64,000 nt of DNA from the NCBI GenBank assembly GCA_963576475.1, contig OY754982.1, positions 10,318,546-10,382,545 of the forward strand. The letters run 5' to 3'. A model generated the notes under the pieces. It was given only the letters and a program-made list of their open reading frames with translations. It had not been told where the DNA came from and searched no databases. This document shows, one piece after another, positions 48,885 through 58,999 of the stretch (position 1 is its first letter; each line of letters begins with the position of its first letter). The DNA is from Molanna angustata (taxonomy: Eukaryota; Arthropoda; Insecta; Trichoptera; Molannidae). Made by a program: the position numbers and the translations under genes.

Positions 48885-49015
48885 CACAAAACCCGCCCTT
48901 AATGAATTTCTCTCCATATACAATTCTAGTATTCTTTTAAGCACACAGTCACATGTAGCGTTAGTTGAAAATTTATGTTTAATTCAGTTAATAATGTGGT
49001 TTACACAAAGCCTAA
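48885..49015 (+). mobile_element. Single diverged unit of the 27.3-kb foldback, core missing
   Basis: Words CACAAAACCCGCCCTTAATGA, TTCTTTTAAGCACACAGTCA, GCGTTAGTTGAAA, TTAATTCAGTT and GTGGTTTACACAAAG follow the right arm of 27516-27704 in order. The roughly 45-bp stretch that holds the hammerhead-like core there is replaced by about 10 unrelated bases here. The unit stands alone, not inverted. Confidence 0.75.
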
Positions 49016-49087
49016 AAAACGTCTAAATTCAGTTTAATTTTATATTTTTTCATTTCTAGGTGATTTATGTTAATGTACCGAAATCTC

Positions 49088-49150
49088 GAGACTTGGGTTG
49101 GTTAGAAAGGATTGCCTTATGACAATAAATCCGCCTCTGTATACAATGTT
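49088..49150 (+). mobile_element. LINE family H 3' end
   Basis: GACTTGGGTTGGTTAGAAAG, GATTGCCTTATGACAATAAA and TCCGCCTCTGTATACA match the family H 3'-UTR block at 37776 and 58655. It abuts the family A copy at 49190. Confidence 0.7.
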
Positions 49151-49189
49151 GTCGATTCGATAACATTAATTAATATTTTTGACAATTTT

Positions 49190-49400
49190 TCAACATCTCA
49201 AAAGAGACTAAGTTGGAATATTATCGAAGAACCAGTAACTCAAGGAACCTACAGGGCTCACGATCTGTCATAGGATGGTCGACGTGATCACTTTATGCGC
49301 TTGCGCAGCGTTCACCATTTTTTTGAAAATAACACATTTTTAGTATCGCCATCTATGAAATAACGAAGAAACCTGTTTTGTGCCGCTATTGTGATGTTGA
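49190..49400 (+). repeat. Dispersed repeat family A, copy 3
   Basis: It contains CAAAAGAGACTAAGTTGGAA, GAACCAGTAACTCAAGGAAC, CTACAGGGCTCACGATCTGT, TTTATGCGCTTGCGCAGCGT and CGCCATCTATGAAATAACGA in family A order, so both ends of the family are represented, with a central deletion. Confidence 0.85.
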
Positions 49401-49404
49401 TAAA

Positions 49405-51110
49405 TTGTCAAAAATATCATTGATCTTCGACGGAAAAATTCAATGTTTGCGTAAATGCAACTTTTAAAATATTCCACTTCATTAATGTTCATTATTCGAA
49501 TATTGAAAACTTCATAAAAGGACGAACAATTCGAATAGGTGATATTCGAGTATTCCATTTGGAACCTCTATACGTGTCGCTGGCCACGAGCGGCGAGGGA
49601 AATCAAACTAATCAATACGGCCGTGGGCATCGCTTAATTCCACGCTTAAAATTCTACACGCACAGCACCAGGGTTGTCAGCCCTCATACGGGGAAGATGT
49701 GGCCCCGACTTCTACTCCCGAGTTTCTCTTCTCTTGTTTCTCCTGCCTATAAACAACCTGCTCCCCGTTCTTTTGGAAATAACTTGATATTGACTTTCGA
49801 TATTGCTGGTCTTTTTACACTCAGATGTTGATATTCCTAGTTGTATGTAGCACATGAGATCCAAAATACGATCTCTGAAAGTGAATTTGCACAATGATCA
49901 ACATTTTTGTGTCATTTCTTGAGTAAGTTGGAAGAAATTGCGAATAAACCCGATTTTGTTCACTTAGTTTAACATTAATGAACACAGGATCACATTTTTT
50001 GTGTCATTTCTTATCATCGTCGAGCGTCTCTGATTTTCGTACATTATAAAATGTATTTTTTTAAAAAACACATGTTTTTAATGGGGCATTTACATTAAAA
50101 AAAATATAGGTACAGCAACAACAATAAGTGTAAATACATTAATAACACAAACACAAAAAGTAAACACAAAGGAGTACATAGTATAAAAAATATGCAAATA
50201 ATTAGTAGGTAATAAAAAAGAAGAAGAGAAAAAATAGCAGATAAATTCTATATAGACAAAAAATCAACAAAGGAAAGCAACAAATAAAAAGTATAATTAG
50301 CGTTAACCAGCCTTTTAAAATTATGTGTAAATAAAACTAGTTTTCAATATTCCCGTATATTCATTTTCTCTTCCTTAAGGTACTTACATGGGAGGATATT
50401 TTTTATATAATATTATGTCGTATCTTTTGATACGTACGTTTCTATTTATAATATATTTTATATTTATTCATCTCCCTTTTTTTTAAATGTAAATCATATT
50501 TTGTATTTCATCTCAATTATTACATTATCGACTTATAAAACATGTCCCGATTTGTTTGTTCAAATTTGTAAAATTGTTCGTTTGGAATAATTTCTCTCGT
50601 GTCAAATTTGTAGCCTTTTGACCTAAATGACTTGGTTGTTATTTGAACAAAGTTTATTCGTGCCTTTATTCCAGTATTTTGTTTGCTGTATGTATGGTAC
50701 ATATAATATGTGCTATGTACGTAATTGCTTAATGAAATGCGAATTGGCAACCTCTCGCTGAAATTTTCTCAATCATTCGCCTTAGGTAGTTGCGTCGTTC
50801 AAAAGGGTGCGTTGTACGCATTTTGCGCATTAAAATGGCATAACTAGACACATCAACGTGCAAAATTCAATCACTCGGAAGTGATTCGATTAAAACAATA
50901 ATATGAGAGATATTAGTTGACTGTAGTTCTTGATGTCTGTTGACTGCTGCTGTGTTCGATGGAACAATGATTAAAAATACTCATATTAAAATATTCCACT
51001 TTTTATTTACTTTTGTTTTGAAATTATTGTCATAAGAACTTGAAAAAATATCATTGTGTCTTGATTCACACCCGAGTCTTAAAATTAATAATTACAAGTT
51101 TTAGGATTTT
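49405..51110. other. No gene recognised; A-rich strand bias
   Basis: The frame 49559-49831 (+) is GC-richer but has no known motif. From about 50090 to 50300 the plus strand is strongly A-rich and T-poor, unlike the flanks. Nothing else is supported. Confidence 0.35.
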
Positions 51111-51120
51111 TCGAGACCAG

Positions 51121-51284
51121 CCCACCTAGACAACGTGTCATTTAGCCCAAGAAAAGAAACGAAAAAAGATAAATCAATGTATAAATGTGACAGTTGTCAC
51201 GTGACTGGCAACTGTCACTTCCATACGTTGAGTTATCTATCCTTGTATATTTTCTTGAGCTAAATGACACGTTGTCTAGTGGGG
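51121..51284. mobile_element. Short MITE with CAG target duplication
   Basis: The left end CCCACCTAGACAACGTGTCA continues TTTAGCCCAAGAAAA. The right end is the near-complement, ending TAAATGACACGTTGTCTAGT GGGG. CAG occurs just outside each end (51118-51120, 51285-51287). The centre holds a second hairpin, GTGACAGTTG/CAACTGTCAC (51187-51218). It is 164 bp and non-coding; superfamily not assigned. Confidence 0.87.
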
Positions 51285-51839
51285 CAGGAAGGCAATGAAC
51301 AAAGAAATCAAAACGATAAACAATTACCTATATTGCAAACAAGCAGGCTGCCTAATTTTACAGTTTTTCTTGAGAGTCTCACCACACATCCAGTATTAGC
51401 ATGGCGTTTCAGTCTTCACCAACTTCCGGTTTTCCATCACTTGCATCTCCTGACATTTCTGGACTAATAATGTATTTAGAACAGGTTTGCGATAGCATGA
51501 ATATACTTCCGACACGAAATTGAAGGGTGTCGCTGAAGGATGAGTGCAATGGAAGAAAAGATGCATCGCTTTGCTGCATACAATCCTCAAGAAACGAAAG
51601 TAAAAGATTAATCATAATCCTAGATCTTGTATGATATACCTTTATAGCAAAACTTATTTTAGGTAAAAAATTGTTGCAATTCATTATTAGTTTGTACGTT
51701 CATATGTACATAGTTTTATTTGTGATTTTATTTCGATATGCTTAATTGGTTCATTTGTTATTTTCGTTTGATCTTTTTTTATTCCTCTTTTGTCTTTTCA
51801 TTTGATGTATTTTCGATAAAACAGTTTTCATTAAGTTAC

Positions 51840-52170
51840 CAGGAGACTAGGGCCGAACAGGAGGTAGGAAGTGTGTGTAGGTACGAGAAGGACGTGACGA
51901 GCCATCCCCGGGGCGCAGAACTAGACGAGGGAGTAATTGGGTTAGTCGCTGGCCGCTCACATGTTCAGGGTTCGAGTCCCCGCGGGCTCGTCGCACCACC
52001 GCGGCTACATATGTATGGGGAATTGAACCGTCTGTATTGTCTAGGGTCCGCTAACAAGGTTCCATCCACCGTTACGGGAGGATTGTTTGGGTTTTTCGTG
52101 TGGGGACATTTTAATTGTCATCCCCCGCGGGTCCTTCCTCAACCCCTGTCCCGCCAGTCGTCCCTCTGAC
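51840..52170 (+). mobile_element. GC-rich tRNA-like segment, possible SINE
   Basis: GACGAGG (51924-51930) can pair with the CTCGTC at 51987-51992. Between them are GGGTTAGTCGCTGG and a clear B box, GGGTTCGAGTCCCC. This is tRNA-like in size (69 nt) but the anticodon arm is poor. The surrounding 330 bp are far richer in GC than the window average and include CCCCCGCGGGTCC downstream. A tRNA-derived SINE different from family S is my best guess; the 3' end is undefined. Confidence 0.5.
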
Positions 52171-52366
52171 GAATTACAACAACACAAAAACGAAACACGT
52201 AACGATTCGCTAAATTGTTTAACGCAGAATACACGGAGCGGCGTCCGTCGCAAATGTAATTTTGGGCAGAAATTGACGGAACACGATGACATTGTAGCCC
52301 TTAGCTAAATTGTAACGATGTACCTATACTTTCATTATAAACGAACCATCAGGCCACGTTCCCATC

Positions 52367-52455
52367 TTTGTGGTACATAGTTTATCAGATCTGATCGCCA
52401 TACCTTATTTTGTGGTACACAGTTCATTAGATCTGATCGCCATACCTTCTTTGGT
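52367..52455. repeat. 42-bp tandem duplication
   Basis: TTTGTGGTACATAGTTTATC is followed by AGATCTGATCGCCATACCTT and then the same again with three changes, starting at 52409; a partial third start (CTTTGGTGG) follows. Period 42. Confidence 0.85.
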
Positions 52456-52469
52456 GGTTTAACATGTTT

Positions 52470-53225
52470 CTTCCACATTAATAAAACTATTTTTCTTTTT
52501 CTCTAGTATAAGATGCCAGGTTTTTCAAACGATACGTGAGAGGCTCGTATACCTATTAAGGAATAGTTCAGAATTATGATTCCACTTTTTTAACCGCATT
52601 TTTTATATTATTTTGTTTTAGTGAGAAGTATATATATTTTTAAAAAAATGGCTACATATTATATTTGCTAAGAATCAAAATTATGTATTGTTTATAATTT
52701 ATTTTCCAGTGTAGAATTTAACTTTCTTACTTCTACTCTATCATTGAATTGTTATTCGATAAGGTCGTAATAATTTTCATATTTTTATCTGGTTCAGTAT
52801 ATTTATCAAGTTTATATATCAATTGTATGCCATCCATTGCTGAATTTAGCTTTGGTACGGTTCGTTTCGTGGTGTTATAATACCAATAATAATATATCAT
52901 ACAATGTGTGTAGTAAAATTTCGCAGAGCTCGAAGGAATCCATTTTGATTTTTATCATAATTCCCGCATAAAACTGTTTTCATTCGGCAAATCCGCCATG
53001 ACAGTTTTCGTCTTGAGAGGGAGCCACAGCAGCGATAGTCATAATTTCAGCCAGAAAGCGAAATCGGATTATTCTCCCGCTCAAACGTGCATTTATGACA
53101 TTACCTACTATCAAATTCCGAAATATTTCAACCACTTGGTATTGATTTTATTTCTGAAGGAGATTGAAGAAATTCCATATACCTACAGCGTGTTTCATAA
53201 TGATTATTATTGTTCATGACAATTT
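52470..53225. other. No gene recognised
   Basis: The frame 52998-53219 (+) sits in slightly GC-richer sequence with no motif I know. The rest is AT-rich. Confidence 0.35.
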
Positions 53226-53231
53226 TTTTAA

Positions 53232-53345
53232 CATTATAGTAGAACCAGGAACTCGAAGCACCTACAGCGCTTACAACCTATCATCGGCTGGTTTACGTGA
53301 TCACTTTATACGTTCACCAATTAGGCCTACTAAATTTTATCGGAC
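53232..53345 (+). repeat. Dispersed repeat family A, copy 4
   Basis: GAACCAGGAACTCGAAGCAC, CTACAGCGCTTACAACCTAT, CATCGGCTGGTTTACGTGAT and CGTTCACCAATTA follow the family A order; the ends are lost. Confidence 0.8.
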
Positions 53346-53604
53346 GTCCTAAAACAGGTTCACCTAGTTGGACGTCCAATGAGACAATATAAAAATAATA
53401 CAGAAATTTATGTTCATATTTTAATTATGTATCCTCCTGGAGCATTTTTGCTGGTACATGCTTACTTTAAACCTTTAATCGCAACATAGCATTAAATTTT
53501 GGATATATTATTATCACTGTAATCTTCAAATTATTTTGTTGTTATAGGTACTTAACGCTGTATTATGTATGATGTAATTATGTATCGTTATTATTATCAA
53601 AAGT

Positions 53605-53715
53605 CTCAATCCTGCGGATTGGTTTGCAGGAAAAGTCTATATCTCGCTTTCCACTTCTCTCTGTCTTCTTCGGCCCTCTTCAGCTCAACATATGTGGAGC
53701 AGTTCATGTCCTGAC
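53605..53715 (-). mobile_element. Probable LINE C-terminal fragment (antisense)
   Basis: The minus strand reads ELKRAEEDREKWKARYRLFL and then QTNPQD with a stop. The AxEDRxKWKxxxR pattern just before a stop resembles the extreme C-terminus of insect LINE polymerases such as the one at 27965. The match is short. Confidence 0.5.
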
Positions 53716-53794
53716 ACACCAAATAAATAAATGAGTTTCCTTTCAAACCAAGATTTGAATGTATTTAAATCATGAAAATCTGTTCGTTGTCAAA

Positions 53795-53985
53795 ATTGCG
53801 TTGATAAGGGAATTCAATAAGAATACATAATTGGTGAACGTTGCGCAAGCGCATAAATTGATCACATAAACCTGCCGATGACAGGTCGTAAGCCCTGTAG
53901 GTTTCTTGAGTTCCTGGTTCTTCTATAATATTCCAACTTCGTCTCTATTGAGATGTTAAAAATTTGTTAAAAAACCCTACAAGGA
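53795..53985 (-). repeat. Dispersed repeat family A, copy 5
   Basis: On the minus strand it has CTCAATAGAGACGAAGTTGG, GAAGAACCAGGAACTCAAGA, CCTACAGGGCTTACGACCTG, TCATCGGCAGGTTTATGTGA and TGCGCTTGCGCAACGTTCAC. It lies in inverted orientation to copy 4, about 450 bp away. Best preserved copy of the left part. Confidence 0.87.
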
Positions 53986-53994
53986 AAAAAATCC

Positions 53995-54555
53995 AATGTT
54001 TGTGACTTTTAAAAAAATTTCGATATATTTCCTCGTTTCGGAGTTTTTATTATGAAATATTCAATAGAAATTAAATATCTGTTGCAGATTGTATTTAAAT
54101 CATTTCTGTATCACCCTGTAGATTATATTTATTTATACGCGACATGTTTCAATTTCTTGAAATGCGGTCTTCATATTTACATTTACAGTCTCCGGCAAAC
54201 GGAAAACTGATGACGTTTTCGTGTGAAATCATAATTTTTCCCTCCATTTTCGGGATTTTCTAAAATAATAATAATAATAATACTTTGGTCTCACCGCCCC
54301 CCACCCCCAGGAACGGTCGGGTTTGATTTCACAATCAACACGAAAAGTATTTTATTGCCTTTTTTACATTTTTTTCCCAACCGTGGCGCTTTCGTGTCTC
54401 CCCACCGTATAACCGTGATCTGTAGGCAGTGTTGTTTAAAATAAAGCACAATAAAACCTGACGCACACCTAACGTACAACTGTTGCAGATTTGACGAATC
54501 GTTTGGCCAATCCCGAAGCCATCTGTTTGCTCATGCTATTGAGATGGTTATCGTA
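53995..54555. other. No gene recognised
   Basis: A short (AAT)n run lies at 54261-54281. The part 54290-54480 is GC-richer with a CCGCCCCCCACCCCCAGG stretch but no recognisable gene. Confidence 0.35.
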
Positions 54556-54565
54556 TTCAAATATT

Positions 54566-54650
54566 CGTTTTTTACTCTTAACTTCTGTGGAATAGTGGAA
54601 TATTATGATTACACAATCTTAAGCATTTTCTTATGATAATATACACCACG
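54566..54650 (+). repeat. Dispersed repeat family B, partial diverged copy
   Basis: TTTTTTACTCTTAACTTCTG, GGAATAGTGGAATATTATGA and TTACACAATCTTAAGCATTT align with the start of the family B copy at 43325. It is short and diverged. Confidence 0.45.
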
Positions 54651-54734
54651 TAGATAATAATTTTAGTTTATTTTTTTGTCTTGATTATGACAAAATGTGT
54701 ATGACGTATTAAGTATGACGTTGGTACTGTGTCC

Positions 54735-55205
54735 TCTATTTATTTATCTTTTTGTACGTAATATGAACAAATACCTTGCACACTGGCGGGCTTATTGTCA
54801 TAAAGCAATTTTTTACAACCATCCAGATTACAAAGTAGATATGATAAAATTGTGTATTTACATCAACAAAAGAATGTAATCAAAGAAAAGATATATTATA
54901 ATATATGTACTTACATAGATAACAATTATCAAATAAAAACATCATAGCAAAATAAGGGTAGAGAAAGGAAATCAATTTATGCTTATTTTAGGGAACGTAG
55001 GAAGATGTATATGTACTTGTTTAACAAGGACATATTCATTTTTTTATTGAAAAAAAAATCGAGATCAGGTGTTTAGAGACAAATATTCCTTCTTTAGGTT
55101 TTTTACTCACTTTGTATTGTAATTACAAAGTGAGTTAGACGGCGCAATATCTGGACTTAACCTATTCCATAATCTTGCTGATTTTACTTCGAACGACGAA
55201 TGCTA
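54735..55205 (-). mobile_element. LINE family H, C-terminus and 3' UTR (antisense), with SINE inserted
   Basis: The minus strand from 55205 encodes SSFEVKSARLWNRLSPDIAP, SNSLC, then a short local inverted duplication (ACTCACTTTGTA/TACAAAGTGAGT), then KNLKKEYLSLNT and a stop. This is a CR1/L2/Jockey-type ORF2 end (LWNxLxPDIxxSxSLxxFKxxLKxxLLS). The 3' UTR continues to about 54735 with the GACAATAAGCCCGCCAGTGT block. The same sequence, in plus orientation, is at 58332-58745. A SINE body sits inside the UTR at 54975-55057. Confidence 0.82.
54975..55057 (+). mobile_element. SINE family S, body-only copy
   Basis: About 70 bases from TTTATGCTTATTTTAGGGAA to AAGGACATATTCATTTTTTT are identical to the body of the SINE at 11158. 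The tRNA-like head is absent, so this copy is 5'-truncated as expected for reverse transcription by a LINE. It interrupts the family H 3' UTR between GAGAAAGGAAATC and CGAGATCAGG; AAATC occurs on both sides as a possible short target duplication. Confidence 0.88.
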
Positions 55206-55829
55206 TTTACCTCCATTGTTCGATCGACTTTTCATTGATATCATATGTGTAAAGTCTGTAAATTTTGTCCATACGATTTAATTTGTAGAACTTTCATTGG
55301 TATCACGTTCTGAATAACGTACGTTTATTATTTTCGTTTGAACAATGAACACAATAGAAGTGTACTTCTAAAATTGTCAACGTTTCAAGAACAAAAGAAA
55401 AATCGCTCACTATGTGATGGAGATATATAAAATTATTAATTCACTTGTCAATATCGCACAAATGAAGTATTTTTCAAATGTGTTCACATATGAATGATGT
55501 TGGCCAAAGTACGGCCAACATGTGGCCGCGTGTATGTAAAGCCGGCACATTGGGCACACTTCCAAAATGTATAATCCAAACGAATTGCGAGATGTGCAAA
55601 TAACGTCGCCTCTCCAAATAAATTAATAAATTACATAGCAGATATGGAAATCGCTGCGAAAGCGAGTATGTTTAATGCTTTCCTTTACAAATTGCGCTAC
55701 TAATATAGCAGAAAATATTACGAGTAAGTTCATTACTTCTACGTATACTACCTAACACCAATACAAACCAATCTATTCCAGCCTACACGCTATATTACCG
55801 GCAAGTGTGTTTACTCAATAAAATTGGTT

Positions 55830-57310
55830 CTAAAGATAAATAATTATTCAAAGCTTAACATATCAGATTTTTATACTTATTTAATTGATTCAAATAAAAA
55901 TTGTATAGCAGTTTTTAGACTTAAGCAAAGCTTTTGACACAGTATCCCATAAAGTTCTTTTAAAAAAAATAGGAAATATTGGCATAGTCAGCACTGAATA
56001 CAACTGGTTCAAATCATACATTTCTGATCGCTCTCACCCAATTAATGTAGGTAACGCAACTAGTTTCAATAGAAATATTTCTTATGGAGTTCCTCAAGGA
56101 AGTACTTTGGGTCCGGTTTTATTTTTATTATATATTAATTCCTTATGCCAACTGAATTTTCAGGGAAAATCTATTTGCTACGCGGATGACACTGTTCTTA
56201 TTTTTACTTCCGACTCATGGACAAATGTATACAAGACAGCTACTGACGGTATTAATAAAATAAAACAATGGCTAGATGCAAACCTGCTTACATTAAATAT
56301 TGACAAAACGCAATACATGACATTCAGTATAGATTCTAGACGGCAACCTAGCCAAGACAAAAATATAATCATACATGACTGTACTCACGAGCAAAGTTGC
56401 TTTTGCAAACCACTGACAAGGACTCCATTGTATAAATATTTGGGTATCTACATTGATCACAACTTAAGATGGACAGAACAAATAAACACAGTTGCAGGTA
56501 AAATAAGAAGGCTTATTTATATTTTTAAAAACATTCGCAACATAATGACTAAAAAAGACTTAAAAACAATATATTACGCGTAAGCTCAATCGATTATAAC
56601 ACACGGAATGATTGGTTGGGGTGGCGCTGCTAAAATTAATATGGATCCTCTTATTAAAGCACAAAAAGCTTTAATTAAGGTTATAATAAAAAAACCATTT
56701 ACATATCCAACAGTTCAATTATTTAATGATTTTCCAGTTTTCAACATTCCACAGTTATATATCAAAATTATTTCTATACATTTTCATAAAGATAAAACAA
56801 TTGACATTACACCGCAACACAATTACGAGACGACACGCAGGAATTTTCTCATGACTCCAAAGACAAACACGACATGCGGACAAAGACATTACTATTATTT
56901 AGCTCCAAAAATTTTTAATAAGATAAAAAGTGAAATAACGGACATACAGTTGATGAATAATTTGAAACACAAAAAAACAATAGAGACATGGATTAGAAAC
57001 AAGGGCATTATATACTGCGGAAACATGATCAAGCTACAATAGTTTATATTTTATTTTTATAATAGGTATATTTTATAACAAGTTTTAGTTAAATACAAGT
57101 TTAATATTTTTCTGTCAGATATAACGCAAAAAAATAAAAAACCTGCCACCTCGGTACAGGCTCAGCCTAGTGAGGTGGTATATACCAAATAATCCTATAA
57201 AAAAAATGTTTCATATAACTTATTTAAATTGTACTTTTTTGTCATATTTTTATTGTTTGTAACTATATTGTTATATTTTGTTTGGTTTCAATAATAAAAA
57301 AAAAAAATTT
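55830..57310 (+). mobile_element. 5'-truncated LINE with reverse transcriptase (best preserved coding element)
   Basis: The polymerase part of a non-LTR retrotransposon. Upstream frame: NISDFYTYLIDSNKNCIAVF, then a one-base shift near 55914 into LDLSKAFDTVSHKVL (motif A). Then come YGVPQGSTLGPVLFLLYINS (motif B), CYADDTVLIF (motif C, catalytic YADD), a KQWLDANLLTLNIDKTQYM motif D region and YKYLGIYIDHNLRW (motif E). The frame stops once at 56581 (TAA), then resumes in phase with AQSIITHGMIGWGGAAKI, QKALIKVIIKKPFTYPTVQL and GQRHYYYLAPKIFNKIK to a stop at 57040. A 270-bp 3' UTR with a conserved hairpin ends in an A-run (57296-57307). The endonuclease domain is missing. The order and sequence fit the CR1/L2/Jockey group. 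Two lesions make it inactive; few changes suggest recent arrival. Confidence 0.95.
57146..57178 (+). ncRNA. Conserved 3'-UTR hairpin of the LINE
   Basis: CCACCTC (57146-57152) pairs with GAGGTGG (57172-57178) and encloses the palindrome AGGCTCAGCCT (57158-57168). The element 3' end at 30370 has the same layout with a different outer stem (TCCCAC/GTGGGA) and inner AGGCTTAGCCT. LINE reverse transcriptases of this group often recognise the 3' end of their RNA, so a role as RT recognition element is inferred. Confidence 0.7.
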
Positions 57311-57314
57311 GATT

Positions 57315-58325
57315 GTTAAAGTTTACGAAAATCGTTTTAAAAAAATGTTAATAGCACAATCATGGTCTTTTTTACCTTTGAAATATCACGCCCATGTTTG
57401 AGGCAGAAATAAAATTTAATATTATAATTTAATGCTTACTTCCGAAAATGTTAAGGCAGTATATCGCCCAATTAGTCGGCCTTCGTTTCTCAGTTAGTTA
57501 CCGGGATCATTATGGATCTGTGAGACGAAATACATGACAAGTCTCCAGAATATGACGACCATGTTATTGGGTGCTTGTAAAATTGATATTTGACATAGTA
57601 AAAATATCGTAGATTTTCTCCTGATAATAATTGAGAAAAAAAATCCCAAAAAGTGTACCTACTACTTTTATTTTTTTCATCAAATGATTTTCGTTTTCAT
57701 CTGGTAAACAATCATTATGATAACCATTAGCAGTAAGTCGAGTTACAACCATTACTCCGATCGAATTCACAACATGGGAACACTGTTGAGTCATTGTCAA
57801 AGTAGGTTCTCATCCCCAGGGCTTAAATGAACAGCTAACCATTTAAATGGAAATATGAACAAATGTGAATAAACATGGCAAAGTGAGTGAGTGATACACA
57901 AATGAAAGTCAATAACAATGGACTCTATTTATTTGATAACAATGCAACCGGCTGAATAACAACAGTTGCCAATATCCATTGAGGTCATAAATACTGAGCA
58001 TGAGTTATTATCGTCCTTGGATCGACTGTCCTAATTTAATAATATAATATACATATGCCGTTGTGTTTAGGGTATGGGGGAGGGTGTTATTCTCTGTACA
58101 GCGCCATACACAAAGTTCATTTAGCAGTTTGGCAGAAGCAAGTTAAGGATGTTGGAATGAATCAACGTCAGGGTTTACGCCCTTACACCGCCATTGTCAT
58201 CAGGGCTGTATCCAATGGTGCATTTGCCAAGCGATGCGAGGAACTCGAAATTGATTTAACACTAAATTATGTTGTTATATATTATTCAATTTCTTTGACA
58301 TCTGCTGAACGTACGACACTATCAC
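57315..58325. other. No gene recognised
   Basis: The frame 58055-58330 (+) lies just upstream of the LINE H tail and is GC-richer than its surroundings; it could be a decayed upstream part of that element but shows no RT motif. The remainder is featureless. Confidence 0.35.
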
Positions 58326-58331
58326 CATAAC

Positions 58332-58745
58332 ACATAATTTTTCAACTCGTCGTTCGAAGTCCAATCAGGAAGATTTTGGAATAGTTAAGTCCGAATATTG
58401 CGTCGTCTTACTCACTTTGTATTTTCAAGAAAAACCTAAAGAAGGATTATTTATCCCATATAACCTGATCCCGTTTTCCTCTCCTTATTCTTACTCAATT
58501 CTTTTCTTGCTATGATGATTTTTTTTGTTTTCGTTTTTGTTTTTAGTATTCATCAAATGTAGTGTATATTTTCTTTGTTTTTATTTTCGCTTTCATTCTT
58601 ATGTTGATGTACATGTATAATTTTGTCATACTTTGGAAACTTGTTGTTTGGAGGAAATCATCTAATATAAACAATAAGCCCAGCAGTGTACATTATATTT
58701 GTTTATATTATGTGCAAAAAGATAAATCAATAAATAAAATTAAAG
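58332..58745 (+). mobile_element. LINE family H, C-terminus and 3' UTR
   Basis: Plus strand: SSFEVQSGRFWN, a one-base shift, then LSPNIASSYSLCIFKKNLKK and DYLSHIT with a stop. This is the same ORF2 end as at 54735-55205 but without the local inverted duplication. The 3' UTR runs to about 58745 with CAATAAGCCCAGCAGTGTAC and an AAATCAATAAATAAAATT tail. With the antisense copy it forms a 4-kb inverted pair around the LINE at 55830. Confidence 0.82.
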
Positions 58746-58887
58746 TATCCTGACGAGACACTTACAGGCATGCCTATTATCCCGAAAAGGACTTTTAATA
58801 TATTCTTCAGTTAAAAAAAACGGGCTTTTCTGTTATTCTTACTCCTTACTTCTCCATCCTTCTTCCTTGGCCGACGTCTTCAATATG

Positions 58888-58996
58888 AAACGTTGCATGG
58901 ACGTGAATGATGCGACAAATGTATTATCAAGATAGTTAGATAGGGTTCGGTTCTCTCCGTCTACAAAATAGGGAAATGCCTTCATGGTATGTATTT
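58888..58996 (+). mobile_element. LINE family C tail fragment
   Basis: The plus strand gives MKRCMDVNDATNVLSR, a stop, then a frame-shifted RVRFSPS region, ending GCCTTCATGGTATGTATTTA. This corresponds to CMxRCMNVxEAxNVCQDRxxWRSVLSAYP and the ATGGTATGTATG tail of the other family C copies. It is the shortest of them. Confidence 0.7.
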
Positions 58997-58999
58997 AAG

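Noticed and set aside
55063..58470. A 3.4-kb DNA transposon with terminal inverted repeats
   Set aside because: The inverted similarity extends past these points to 54735 and 58745 and encodes LINE ORF2 ends with 3' UTRs. Two oppositely oriented LINE tails explain it better than TIRs.
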